In this document: one piece after another, positions 16,263-24,502 of the stretch | How positions within the stretch are numbered: position 1 is the stretch's first letter | Layout of the letters: each line of letters begins with the position of its first letter | Source of the DNA: Australimonas brisbanensis | GTDB lineage: Bacteria; Chloroflexota; Dehalococcoidia; Lucifugimonadales; Australimonadaceae | DNA: 64,000 nucleotides | Reading direction: 5' to 3' | NCBI GenBank assembly: GCA_038147155.1 | Contig: JAYQTA010000008.1 | Coordinates: forward strand, 27,814-91,813 | Translations under genes and position numbers: made by a program | The notes under the pieces: model-generated | Told to the model about the DNA's origin: nothing | What the model saw: only the letters and a program-made list of their open reading frames with translations | The model's database searches: none

Positions 16263-18287
16263 CTAGAAAATGCGGGTGGTGATGAAGTGCCAGACCGCGG
16301 CCTGGGGCCAGATCACCGCCAGGAACCGGTCCATCAGGTAGATCTGGAAGATGCCCACAATGGCCACGGAGATCACCGGGCCCAGGTAGCGCCACTTGCC
16401 CTGCATGAACAGCACCGGGCTCAGGATGGCGTAGGCGACGGTGGCCCACTGCATGCCAATGAAGCCGGTGACCACCACGAAGGTGCCCAGCATCGTCGCC
16501 ACCTTGTAGATGTTGGTGCGCAGCCCCTCCATGCCGGAGGACTTCATGCCGATGTCCATGATGTCGGCCTTGCGGTAGGAGCGCTTGGTCAGGTGCGTGT
16601 AGAGCTGGGAGAGCGAGAGGATGATGATGCCGATACCCGCGCCCATGGGGAAGATGCGGGCCTCGAACCGGAAGCCCATGGACGAGACGATGAACGCCAG
16701 CGAGCCGCCGATGGCCAGCAGGATCGGCATGTTGTACCAGGAGATGAGCGCCTTCTTGAACGAGAGCGTCACCACCTCCTCGCTCGCGTAGGCCTTGGCA
16801 TCCTCAGCGGCCTGCTTGGCCGCGGAGCGGGAGAAGAAGACCATCGTCGCCACCACGATGATGAACAGCGCGACGGTGAGCGGGCGCACGAGCACGCCGC
16901 CGGAACTGGTCCACCCGTGCAGGTTGATGGCGGTGGTCAAGTTCCGCTCGATCACCTCACCCAGGATGATGCCCAGCAGCATGGGCGGGCGGGGCCACTG
17001 GTACTGCTTCATGATCAGACCGATGCCCATGAACACGAACATGATGGGCAGCGAGAGCCACGAGGTGGACTCGATGAGCCCCGTCAAGAAGACGATGGGG
17101 ATGATGATGGCACCCACCATGGGGTACGGCACCAGGGTGAGCTTGGCCAGCTGACCGGTGAAGCCGATGCCCAGCACCATCAGCAGCAGGTTGCCGATGG
17201 ACAGGGTGATGACCATCAAGATCAGGATGTCGGCCCTATCCCCCAGCAGTGTGGGGCCGGGGCTGATGTTGTAGGCCAGCATGGCCACCAGGATCAGCGC
17301 CCAGGACAGCCCGCCCGGCACGCCCAGGGCGAGGGTGGGGATGGCCTGACCGGACTCCTTCGCGTTCTGCGCCGACTCGGCGAAGATCACGCCCAGGAGC
17401 GAGCCCTTGCCGAACTGCGACTTGTCCTCGGTGAAGAAGATGCCGAACACGTAGGAGAGCCAGTCGATGGTCGCCTGCCCCACGCCGGGGATGGCGCCCA
17501 GAAACACGCCGAAGATGGACTGGCGGATGATCACCGGCCAGTACCGGAAGCCCTCCTTAGCTCCGGCGACCACCTGCCTGGTGGAGACCTCGGAGCCCTT
17601 GGGGGCCACGGACTGCCCCGTGAGGGTCAGGTCCACCATCTCCGGCAGGGCGAAGAGGCCCAGGGTCGCCGCGATGAGGGGCAATCCGCCCCACAGTTCA
17701 GGGCGCTGGAAGACGAACCGCTCGTCACCGGTGCCCGGTGCGATGCCCACGCTGCCCAGCATCAAACCCAGCAGGCCGGCCGCCAGGCCCTTGCGCATGG
17801 CGCCCTTGGACAGGCCGGACACCATCGCAACGCCGAACAGCGCCAACATGCCGATCTCCGCGAAGGAGAAGGAGAGGACGAAGGGTTTCATGATGGGGAT
17901 GACGGCGGCGAGGGTCAGTGCGCCGACCACGCCACCCAGCATGCTCGCCGCGTACACGGCACCCAGGGTGTGGGCCGCCTTGCCCTGGCGCGCCAACTGG
18001 TGGCCCTCCAGGAACGAGACGTTGTTCCCGCCGCCCGGCTGGCCCAGCAGGATGGCCGGGATGGTGTCCAGGCCGTTGTTCACGCCCGTCACCGTGGCCA
18101 AGGCAACCAGACCGATGGCCGGGTCGCTCACGTTCTGGAGCAGGAACGGGATCATGAGCGACATCACCACGATGCCCGAGGCGCCGGGGATCAGCCCGGT
18201 GAGCGCGGAGGCAATGGCGGCGCCGATGACCACACCCCAGTAGACGGGGTCTCCGAGGGTGCTGAATGCCTGCAGTATCTCGTCCAT
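16263..18287 (-). CDS. tctA: tripartite tricarboxylate transporter, fused TctA-TctB permease
   Basis: This 674-residue membrane protein is clearly longer than the usual TctA (about 500). Residues 1 to about 500 are TctA: GVVIGAAIASALTGLIPG, GVNNGLDTIPAILLGQPGG and VPGGLSWALILVAMLAYN are typical. The last ~150 residues, after a charged linker (SAAKQAAEDAKAYASEE), add four helices like the small TctB subunit. The fusion would supply both membrane subunits of a secondary uptake system for carboxylates, working with the binding lipoprotein encoded upstream at 18462-19637. Confidence 0.85.
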   Translation of the reverse strand: MDEILQAFSTLGDPVYWGVVIGAAIASALTGLIPGASGIVVMSLMIPFLLQNVSDPAIGLVALATVTGVNNGLDTIPAILLGQPGGGNNVSFLEGHQLARQGKAAHTLGAVYAASMLGGVVGALTLAAVIPIMKPFVLSFSFAEIGMLALFGVAMVSGLSKGAMRKGLAAGLLGLMLGSVGIAPGTGDERFVFQRPELWGGLPLIAATLGLFALPEMVDLTLTGQSVAPKGSEVSTRQVVAGAKEGFRYWPVIIRQSIFGVFLGAIPGVGQATIDWLSYVFGIFFTEDKSQFGKGSLLGVIFAESAQNAKESGQAIPTLALGVPGGLSWALILVAMLAYNISPGPTLLGDRADILILMVITLSIGNLLLMVLGIGFTGQLAKLTLVPYPMVGAIIIPIVFLTGLIESTSWLSLPIMFVFMGIGLIMKQYQWPRPPMLLGIILGEVIERNLTTAINLHGWTSSGGVLVRPLTVALFIIVVATMVFFSRSAAKQAAEDAKAYASEEVVTLSFKKALISWYNMPILLAIGGSLAFIVSSMGFRFEARIFPMGAGIGIIILSLSQLYTHLTKRSYRKADIMDIGMKSSGMEGLRTNIYKVATMLGTFVVVTGFIGMQWATVAYAILSPVLFMQGKWRYLGPVISVAIVGIFQIYLMDRFLAVIWPQAAVWHFITTRIF

Positions 18288-18424
18288 GGAGCGACACCTC
18301 GACCCACCGCGTCAGCGGCGGCCTGTCCTTGGGCTAGCGGGCCAGAACCGTCTTTCAGAACGATAGCCCCGAGCGCCTCCAGCGAAGACGCGCGAGGCTA
18401 TCCAGCGTGAACCAGATAGGCCAT

Positions 18425-18454
18425 GAGCCGGGGCGGGTTTCCCCGCCCCGGCTC
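18425..18454. terminator. strong GC hairpin between tctC and tctA
   Basis: GAGCCGGGGCGGG and CCCGCCCCGGCTC form a perfect 13-base stem with a 4-base loop just after the tctC stop codon. There is no T-run on either side. It may lower read-through into tctA or protect the 3' end of an abundant binding-protein message, as is common for transport operons. Confidence 0.6.
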
Positions 18455-18461
18455 GGGAGGC

Positions 18462-19637
18462 TTACTTGACGAACTTCTCGTAGTACTTGTCGCGCAGCTC
18501 GTCGTACTTAGTCTGGTTGGCGCGGAAGAAGACCGACATGCGCTCGAGGGCCGCCTGGAACTCCACACCAGGGGTGAAGTTGTTCAGGATGCCCGAGAAG
18601 GTCTGCATGCCGTCCGCGAACTCCTGGTCGGCCATGGCGTCGGAGAGCGCCTTACGCAGCGCGTCACGCACGCCCTCATCCATGCCCGGAGGGCCGACGA
18701 TGTTCTTGGCGAAGGAGGCACGCACATCGTTGAAACCGGTGAAGGTGTCGATGTCGGCCTGGTCGGTCATGTACTCCTGGGCGACCTTGCAGTTGAACTC
18801 GCCCTCAGCGTTGGGGCTGACGGTGGTGCCGGAGAAGGACATGTCCACGAACGGGATGATGTACTTGTCGGCAACCCACCCGGGGCGGCGCAGGGGGATC
18901 TGGTTCCACACGGTGGCGGAGGTCCAGGAGTTCACGTCGCCGCGCTCGAGCATGAGCATCTGGGCGTTGGAGCCGGTGTCACCGGCCACGTGGATCGCCC
19001 GGTAGTTCACGTCCAGCATGTCAGCGATCATGGCCGTCAGGAACGAGGTGGAACCCATGTCGCGGGCGGAGGCGATGCCGTCCGCCACGATGAGCTCAGG
19101 GCCCGCACCGTTCATGGCGGTGTCGATGCACCCGAGGCCCAGGTTGCCACGGATGACCCAGAACTGGTCACCACCGGAGGTGGAGCCGATACCGGTCACC
19201 TGGTCCATGGTGAACTCAGCCGCGCCCTCGTACTCGTCGTTGATGCCAGGGGTGGCCTCAACGCCGAGGGTCAGCCCGTCGGCCTTTGCGTTCCAGACGA
19301 AGTTGCGCTCCGTCACCACCGGCACGATGTTGGACACGATGAGGCGGGGGTTACCGGGGATGAACTTGCCCCAGTTGGCCGCCAGGTACCGGGCGGTGGC
19401 GTCGGTGCCGCCACCCTGGCCGAAGCCAACGGTCAGGCGGATGGTCTTGCCCTTGAAGTAGGCCGCCGCGTCGAAGGACGGGGTCGGCGTGGCAGCGGGG
19501 GTGTCGCCACCGTCAGCGGGCTTGGGCGTAGCGGTGGGGGTAGCCGTGGGGTCAGCGCCACCACAGGCGGCCAGCGCCAGCGCCAGCAGGGCCCCCAGCA
19601 GGCCCGTCGCGATGATCTTCTTGAGCCGGGACGTCAT
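18462..19637 (-). CDS. tctC: TctC-like solute-binding lipoprotein
   Basis: A lipoprotein signal (LLGALLALALAAC, Cys about residue 25) is followed by a Thr/Pro-rich linker (DPTATPTATPKPADGG) and a bug/TctC-type binding domain: KTIRLTVGFGQGGGTDATARY is the typical start. The family catches carboxylates or other small organics and delivers them to TctAB. Length 391. The ribosome site is GGGAGG. Its own promoter (19748-19776) and a palindrome in the ~105-base leader suggest regulated expression. The linker of TPT repeats is typical of lipoproteins in this genome (compare 59044-60606). Confidence 0.85.
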   Translation of the reverse strand: MTSRLKKIIATGLLGALLALALAACGGADPTATPTATPKPADGGDTPAATPTPSFDAAAYFKGKTIRLTVGFGQGGGTDATARYLAANWGKFIPGNPRLIVSNIVPVVTERNFVWNAKADGLTLGVEATPGINDEYEGAAEFTMDQVTGIGSTSGGDQFWVIRGNLGLGCIDTAMNGAGPELIVADGIASARDMGSTSFLTAMIADMLDVNYRAIHVAGDTGSNAQMLMLERGDVNSWTSATVWNQIPLRRPGWVADKYIIPFVDMSFSGTTVSPNAEGEFNCKVAQEYMTDQADIDTFTGFNDVRASFAKNIVGPPGMDEGVRDALRKALSDAMADQEFADGMQTFSGILNNFTPGVEFQAALERMSVFFRANQTKYDELRDKYYEKFVK

Positions 19638-19693
19638 ACCTTTGCCTCCCTATGAACTTTCCTCGGCCGTTGCTCGGCCGGGACTGCGGGCCG

Positions 19694-19709
19694 TTGTGCT
19701 CAGGCACAA
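19694..19709 (-). promoter_or_regulatory. palindromic operator candidate in the tctC leader
   Basis: TTGTGC-TCAG-GCACAA is a perfect inverted repeat about 30-45 bases downstream of the predicted transcription start. It could be a repressor site or a small RNA hairpin. Confidence 0.4.
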
Positions 19710-19747
19710 TCCAACCCACCGCGCGGGTTCCCCGCGATTAGCGCTGA

Positions 19748-19776
19748 ACCCTACCGCGCCAATTGCTACGCGTCAA
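19748..19776 (-). promoter_or_regulatory. sigma-70-type promoter of tctC
   Basis: On the minus strand TTGACG and TAGGGT are separated by exactly 17 bases. The tctC start codon is about 105 bases downstream. Confidence 0.65.
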
Positions 19777-19857
19777 TCACCTCCGTGGTTCTTTCGGCCG
19801 TATCAACAGGTGTGCGCGCGCGTGTGAGGCGGTAACTGCTCCATCTTCCGGGCAGCG

Positions 19858-21126
19858 CTAGTGCCCGTTCATCTCCGCCAGCAGGGGGCCGCGCCAGTCC
19901 GTCGTTGCGGGAACGGTGACGGCCCCCGCCCGCGCCCGGCCATAGCCCGTCTCCCCCACGTCGGTCTGCCCCTTGGGCTGCCCGCCGTCCGCCACCACCT
20001 GCGTGCCCTCCAGCAGAAGGCGGCGCGCCGCGATGATGGCCTTGTCAGCCGGGCCCAGGTACTCCCGGGTGCGATCCATGATGGCGCCCATGGACTCCTG
20101 CACCGCGTGGTCCTGCACGTTGACGCCGAAGATGCCGGTGAACGTCTCGGTGCGCTGGGCCTCGCGGTCGATCAGGTAGTCGTTGGCCCGGTTGCGGGTC
20201 TTGCGGTAGAGCGCATCCTGCTCGCCGTGCCCCGTGCCCAACTCGCGGGCCACCAATTCCGGGTCGGCCATGGCCTCCCCGGTGGTGGAGTACTCCCAGT
20301 TGTAGACCATGCAGTTCTCGTCATCCATGGGCACCCACATGTGCCCCGCCACCAGCGCCTGACCGCCGAAGTCGGTGCCGGGGCGTATCTGGGTGAAGGG
20401 CATGATGAACTGGTAGCCCCGCACGTACAGCCCGTCCTTCACCTCACGTACGCCGTAGTAGCGGTAGCCGTAGTCGGTGACCTCCACCTCCAGCTTGGGC
20501 GGCTTGCCCGTCACGAAGGGGGCATCGGGCGGGACGCCGGGCAGGTCGGTGTCCTTGCGGATGCGCCGGTGCAGGATGGGCGCGTGGGAGGTGTCGATGC
20601 CGCCCTCCAGGCCCTGGAGCCAGTTGCACTCCTGCCACGTCTTGTTAACGTGACGGGCGGGATCGGGCACGCGCGTCCACTCGAAGGCTGGGGCCGGGGG
20701 CTGGGAACCCGCCGGGCCCATGTACGTCCACACCAGGCCCGCCAACTCCAGCGTGGGGTAGGCCCTCAGGCGCACCTTGTCACGGAAGTCGAACTCGTCG
20801 GGCTCGTTCATCATGTCCACGCACCGCCCGTCCACGTCGAACTTCCAGCCGTGGAAGACGCACCGCAGCCCGCACTCCTCGTTGCGGCCGAACCAGAGGG
20901 AGGCGCGCCGGTGGGGGCACGCCTCGTCCACCAGGCCCACGCGCCCGTTGGTGTCGCGGAAGGCCACCAGGTTCTCGCCCAGCAAACGCACCCGCACCGG
21001 TGGGCAGTCGGGCCCGGGGAGCTCCTCCGACAGCAACGCCGGCATCCAGTAGCGGCGCATCAGTTCGCCCATGGGCGTGCCGGGCCCCACCCGGGTGATG
21101 GCCTCGTTCTCTTCCCTGGTCAGCAT
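19858..21126 (-). CDS. Rieske-type aromatic ring-hydroxylating oxygenase, phthalate-dioxygenase-like
   Basis: In this 422-residue protein the Rieske 2Fe-2S site is CPHRRASLWFG then CVFHGWKFD (C-x-H ... C-x2-H) at about residues 70-95. The mononuclear iron site is in the C-terminal half, NWLQGLEGGIDTSHAPILH, where D-x2-H and a second H are visible. It resembles the phthalate/vanillate demethylase-like oxygenase subunits, which hydroxylate or demethylate aromatics and need a separate reductase; none is encoded nearby. The ATG at 21126 follows GGGAG. Divergent from the RidA gene. Confidence 0.88.
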   Translation of the reverse strand: MLTREENEAITRVGPGTPMGELMRRYWMPALLSEELPGPDCPPVRVRLLGENLVAFRDTNGRVGLVDEACPHRRASLWFGRNEECGLRCVFHGWKFDVDGRCVDMMNEPDEFDFRDKVRLRAYPTLELAGLVWTYMGPAGSQPPAPAFEWTRVPDPARHVNKTWQECNWLQGLEGGIDTSHAPILHRRIRKDTDLPGVPPDAPFVTGKPPKLEVEVTDYGYRYYGVREVKDGLYVRGYQFIMPFTQIRPGTDFGGQALVAGHMWVPMDDENCMVYNWEYSTTGEAMADPELVARELGTGHGEQDALYRKTRNRANDYLIDREAQRTETFTGIFGVNVQDHAVQESMGAIMDRTREYLGPADKAIIAARRLLLEGTQVVADGGQPKGQTDVGETGYGRARAGAVTVPATTDWRGPLLAEMNGH

Positions 21127-21261
21127 TCGGTGTCTCCCTCGCTCTGGCTCCGCACCGGTGCGCCGAGCCTTGGCCCGGTGCGCGTGTGCGCCTATCCTCT
21201 GGCACCGGCGCGCCCGGTGCAACCGCACCCGCGCCCCAACCCGTCCGGTGAGGAGGCCGTC

Positions 21262-21651
21262 ATGGGCCGCAGGCAGACCATCCACATCCCCGGTGTGCAG
21301 CACTCGGCCCCCATCCCCTTCGGGGCACGGGTGGGCAACGTGGTGTACTCGTCCGCTATCCAGGGCATCAACGCCGACACCGGTGCGCTCTCGCCCGACG
21401 TGTTCGAGCAGGCGCGTCAGTGCTTCCGCAATCTGCGCACGTTCCTGGCCGCAGCGGGCGTCAGCCCCGACGACGTGGTGCGCATGACGTGTTTCCTGGC
21501 GGACCTGAACGAGAAGGACGCGCTCAACGGGCCGTGGCTGGAGCTGTTCCCTGACCCGGACGATCGGCCCGCACGCCACACCACGCGCTACGACCCGCCG
21601 CCCAACGGCATGCGAGTGCAGCTGGAGGTAGTGGCGGTGGCGCCGGACTAG
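21262..21651 (+). CDS. RidA/YjgF-family protein
   Basis: This 129-residue protein has the RidA fold: FGARVGNVVYSSAIQGIN, then QARQCFRNLRTFLAAAG, DVVRMTCFL and MRVQLEVVAV. RidA proteins hydrolyse reactive enamine/imine intermediates; relatives near oxygenase genes often act on pathway intermediates. The usual catalytic Arg near residue 105 is probably the R in GMRVQLEV. A strong ribosome site (GAGGAGG) is present. Divergent from the Rieske oxygenase gene, so possibly co-regulated. Confidence 0.85.
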   Translation: MGRRQTIHIPGVQHSAPIPFGARVGNVVYSSAIQGINADTGALSPDVFEQARQCFRNLRTFLAAAGVSPDDVVRMTCFLADLNEKDALNGPWLELFPDPDDRPARHTTRYDPPPNGMRVQLEVVAVAPD

Positions 21652-21962
21652 GCCTCAGTCGCCTCGTCAGGCCGGGGGCCGAACACGTCCAACGTGAAGC
21701 GCGGCTGGGAGGGCGGGCGCTTGTAGTCGAGCACCGCGTTGGGCAGCTGCTCGTCGACGCCGGGGCCCACCAGCAGCACCGTGCGCCCCTGGTAGTCCAC
21801 CTGGGTGTCCAGCGGGCTCAGGCCGTCGATGACGATGCCGAAGTCCCCCTCACCCGCCCACTCCGGCGGCACCGCCAGACGCAGGTAGCGCCCCGGCTCC
21901 AGCGAACGCTCCGCGGCGATGTCGCGCAGCTGGCGCTTGGCGGAGATGGTGATGCGGAGCAT
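21648..21962 (-). CDS. HesB/IscA-like fold protein without cysteines
   Basis: This 104-residue protein opens with ITISAKRQLRDIAAERSLEP, like the start of IscA/HesB proteins, and continues with strands YLRLAVPPEW, DFGIVIDGLSPLD and QGRTVLLVGPG. All of the Fe-S-ligating cysteines of IscA are missing; the protein has no Cys at all. It is probably a HesB-like domain repurposed for another role. The ribosome site GGGAGG is 4 bases from ATG. It overlaps the RidA stop tail-to-tail by 4 bases. Function unknown. Confidence 0.6.
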   Translation of the reverse strand: MLRITISAKRQLRDIAAERSLEPGRYLRLAVPPEWAGEGDFGIVIDGLSPLDTQVDYQGRTVLLVGPGVDEQLPNAVLDYKRPPSQPRFTLDVFGPRPDEATEA

Positions 21963-22046
21963 GGGCCCTCCCGGCAGGTGGTCTCCCGACGCTAGGGGAG
22001 GGGCGCCCCGCCCGTCAAGCCGCGCCCTCCTCCATCCGGTATGGCG

Positions 22047-22052
22047 TAGAAT
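22047..22052 (+). promoter_or_regulatory. -10 element TAGAAT
   Basis: GCG-TAGAAT-CCGCCC lies 33 bases before the start codon of the oxidoreductase gene. No clear -35. Confidence 0.45.
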
Positions 22053-22084
22053 CCGCCCGCCACACCGCCCCAGGAGCCTCCGCC

Positions 22085-23206
22085 ATGACCAGCACACCCA
22101 CACCCTCCGTCGTCATCGTGGGCGGCGGTATCGCGGGCCTCGCCACTGCCTATGAACTGGCGCTGGAGGGCGTGGCGGCGACGGTGGTGGAGCCGGACGG
22201 GCTCGCCTCCCACGCCTCGGGCTTCGCCTACGGCGGGCTCTCCGGCGGGGTCACGGGCCGCCCCAACGCCAACACGCCCATGACGCAGGAGGGGATGCGC
22301 CTGCACGCCCTGCTCGCCGAGCGCCTGCCCGCCGAGACGGGCGTGGACACCCAGTACCGGCGCTCCCCCCAACTGCGGTTGGCCTTCACCCAGGAGGAGA
22401 TGGACTCCTTCGCACCGGACATGGAATGGCGCAACGCCCACCCCGGCTTCCGGGCCGAGGTGGTGGACGGCGAGGGCGCACGGCGCATCGAATCGCGCGT
22501 CTCGCCCGACGCGCTGGGCGGGCTGTACGTGGAGGGCTCCGCCGACCTGGAGCCGTACCGGCTCTCGGTGGCCCTCGCCCAGGCCGCCGAATCACGCGGG
22601 GCGCAGGTGCGCACCGGCCGGGCCGTGGGCCTGGAGCGCACGGACGCGCGCGTATCCGGCGTGCGGCTGGAGGACGGGAGCGTCCTGGCCTGCGAGCGCG
22701 TCGTGCTGGCCACGGGCCCGTGGCTGGGGCAGGCCGCCGCCTGGTGCGGCCTCACCCTGCCCATACGCCCGCTCAAGGGGCAGATCATCCGTCTGCGCGC
22801 CGGCGGCCCGCCCTTCGATGTGAGCGTGGGCTACGGTAAGGACTATGCCATGACCAAGCCGTCGGACGGGCTGGTATGGGCGGGCACCACCGAGGAGGAG
22901 GCGGGCTTCGACGAGTCGAAGACCACCGGCGGGCGCGATGAGATCATCGAGGCCCTCCTGCGCTTCCTGCCCTCCCTGACGGACGCCGAACTGGTGCTCC
23001 AGACCGCCTGTCTGCGCCCCGTGAGCGCCGATGGCGCCGTGGTGGTGGGCCCCGCGCCCACCCTGGACGGCGTGGTGCTGGTGGGCGGCGGCGGGCGCCA
23101 GGGCATCATGATGGGCCCGGCGCTGGGCCGCACCGCCGCGCAGCTGGTTCTGACCGGTTCCTCGCCCCTCGCCCTACCCGCCTACGCACCTGGGAGGTTC
23201 GCATGA
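22085..23206 (+). CDS. FAD-dependent (DAO-family) oxidoreductase
   Basis: This 373-residue protein has the dinucleotide-binding site SVVIVGGGIAGLATAYEL at the N-terminus and the DAO C-terminal signature VVLVGGGGRQGIMMGPALG. The middle has PIRPLKGQIIRLRA, typical of glycine oxidase/sarcosine-oxidase-like enzymes that oxidise amines with FAD. Substrate not visible. The stop overlaps the start of the MFS gene by 4 bases (ATGA), so enzyme and transporter are probably a functional pair. Confidence 0.87.
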   Translation: MTSTPTPSVVIVGGGIAGLATAYELALEGVAATVVEPDGLASHASGFAYGGLSGGVTGRPNANTPMTQEGMRLHALLAERLPAETGVDTQYRRSPQLRLAFTQEEMDSFAPDMEWRNAHPGFRAEVVDGEGARRIESRVSPDALGGLYVEGSADLEPYRLSVALAQAAESRGAQVRTGRAVGLERTDARVSGVRLEDGSVLACERVVLATGPWLGQAAAWCGLTLPIRPLKGQIIRLRAGGPPFDVSVGYGKDYAMTKPSDGLVWAGTTEEEAGFDESKTTGGRDEIIEALLRFLPSLTDAELVLQTACLRPVSADGAVVVGPAPTLDGVVLVGGGGRQGIMMGPALGRTAAQLVLTGSSPLALPAYAPGRFA

Positions 23207-24423
23207 GCACCGCCGCCGCGGCCCACCCCACCCGCGCCGCCCGCATCCTGTACGGGGCGGGCTTCTCCTACATGGTCACCCTGGGCGCCACCCAGGTGCT
23301 GGTGCCCCTGTACGCGCTGCACCTGGGCTACGACCTGCGTCGTCTGGGCATCCTGGTGGCGAGCCAGGCGGTGTTCGGCCTGGTGCTGCGGGTTTCCGGC
23401 GGGGCCATGGCCGACCGGTTCGGGGAGCGCTGGGTGCTCTGGTTCAGCTTCCTGACCATGGTAGCGGGGTCGGTGGTCTTCGCCCTCACGGACGATTTCT
23501 GGGTGCTCATCGCGGGCCAGACCTTCATGGGCTTCTCCCGCGCCGCCTACTGGACCTCCACCCAGTCCTACGCCTCCCGCATCGACCCGGCGCGCGCCCC
23601 CGTGTTCCTGGGCCGCATCAACTCCTCCGGCACCGCGGGCAACCTGTTCGGCACCTTCGGGTGCGGCCTCCTGGTGCTGGCGGCGGGCTACCCCGTCACC
23701 TTCGGGGCGTGCGCGGCCATCGCCACCGTGGGATTGGCGGGCGCGGTGGGGCTGCCCCACCTGCCGGGGCGCGCGGTGCCGCGCACCGTGAGGGCCGCCG
23801 TCGCGTCCATCCCCGTCATCGCCCGCCACCGGCCCATGAGCTTCGCCGCCGCCACGGCGTTCGTCGCCTCGTCGTCCATGGCGGCGGGGGTGGTGCTGTT
23901 CATCCCCTACTTCGAGCACCTGGGCTACGACGAGGGCGTCAACGGCGGCCTGCGCGCCGTGTCCATGGCGGCGGGGATACTCTCCGGCATCTACTTCGGC
24001 CAGATCATCGACCGCATCGGCGAGCGCAGCGTCTACTACGTGGGTCTGGCGGGCATGGCGGCCATCCTGGCCATCACCCCTCTGCTGGGCCCCACCCTGA
24101 TGCTGCTGGGGGTGCTCATGGCCTTCCAGGGCTTCACCCACCATCTGATGGGCACCGCCTACACCGTGACGGCGGCGCGCTACTCCGCCGCTGAGCAGCG
24201 CGGCATGGCCATGGGGTACGTGGGGCTCTACTGGGGCATAGCCCAGCTCATCGTCCCCGCCGGGCTGGGTGCCCTGGCCGCCTGGGTGGGGCTGGAGACG
24301 GCCTTCTGGGTGACGGCGGTCTGCTTCGGCACCCTGGCCGTGGCGCTGGCGCCGGTGTACCTGCGCCTGGTGACCCGCCCGCTGGGGGGCAGGAGCGTGC
24401 CCGTGCCCGCCGGAGGGCACTAG
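23203..24423 (+). CDS. MFS transporter
   Basis: This 406-residue protein has twelve hydrophobic segments. The N-terminal half contains GGAMADRFGERW, the typical loop 2-3 motif of drug/metabolite MFS proteins, and RAAYWTSTQSYASR. The C-terminal half has GQIIDRIGERSVYY. Translationally coupled to the upstream FAD enzyme. It may import the amine substrate or export the product; direction cannot be told. Confidence 0.85.
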   Translation: MSTAAAAHPTRAARILYGAGFSYMVTLGATQVLVPLYALHLGYDLRRLGILVASQAVFGLVLRVSGGAMADRFGERWVLWFSFLTMVAGSVVFALTDDFWVLIAGQTFMGFSRAAYWTSTQSYASRIDPARAPVFLGRINSSGTAGNLFGTFGCGLLVLAAGYPVTFGACAAIATVGLAGAVGLPHLPGRAVPRTVRAAVASIPVIARHRPMSFAAATAFVASSSMAAGVVLFIPYFEHLGYDEGVNGGLRAVSMAAGILSGIYFGQIIDRIGERSVYYVGLAGMAAILAITPLLGPTLMLLGVLMAFQGFTHHLMGTAYTVTAARYSAAEQRGMAMGYVGLYWGIAQLIVPAGLGALAAWVGLETAFWVTAVCFGTLAVALAPVYLRLVTRPLGGRSVPVPAGGH

Positions 24424-24434
24424 GGGGCGGGCGC

Positions 24435-24463
24435 TTGAGTCGCCCGGCTCCCGGTGCTAGATT
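24435..24463 (+). promoter_or_regulatory. sigma-70-type promoter
   Basis: TTGAGT, a 17-base spacer and TAGATT, followed by CGCCGC, 40 bases before the amidohydrolase start. This is the best complete promoter with the local -10 style. Confidence 0.65.
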
Positions 24464-24502
24464 CGCCGCGTGAGCCGCCCCGGCGGCGGAAGGAGGCCTC
24501 TC

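Noticed and set aside
16224..18410. Open frame of 728 codons on the plus strand over the tctA gene
   Set aside because: Antisense to a well-supported TctA permease; composition is typical of a mirror frame (His/Gly/Gln/Ala-rich).
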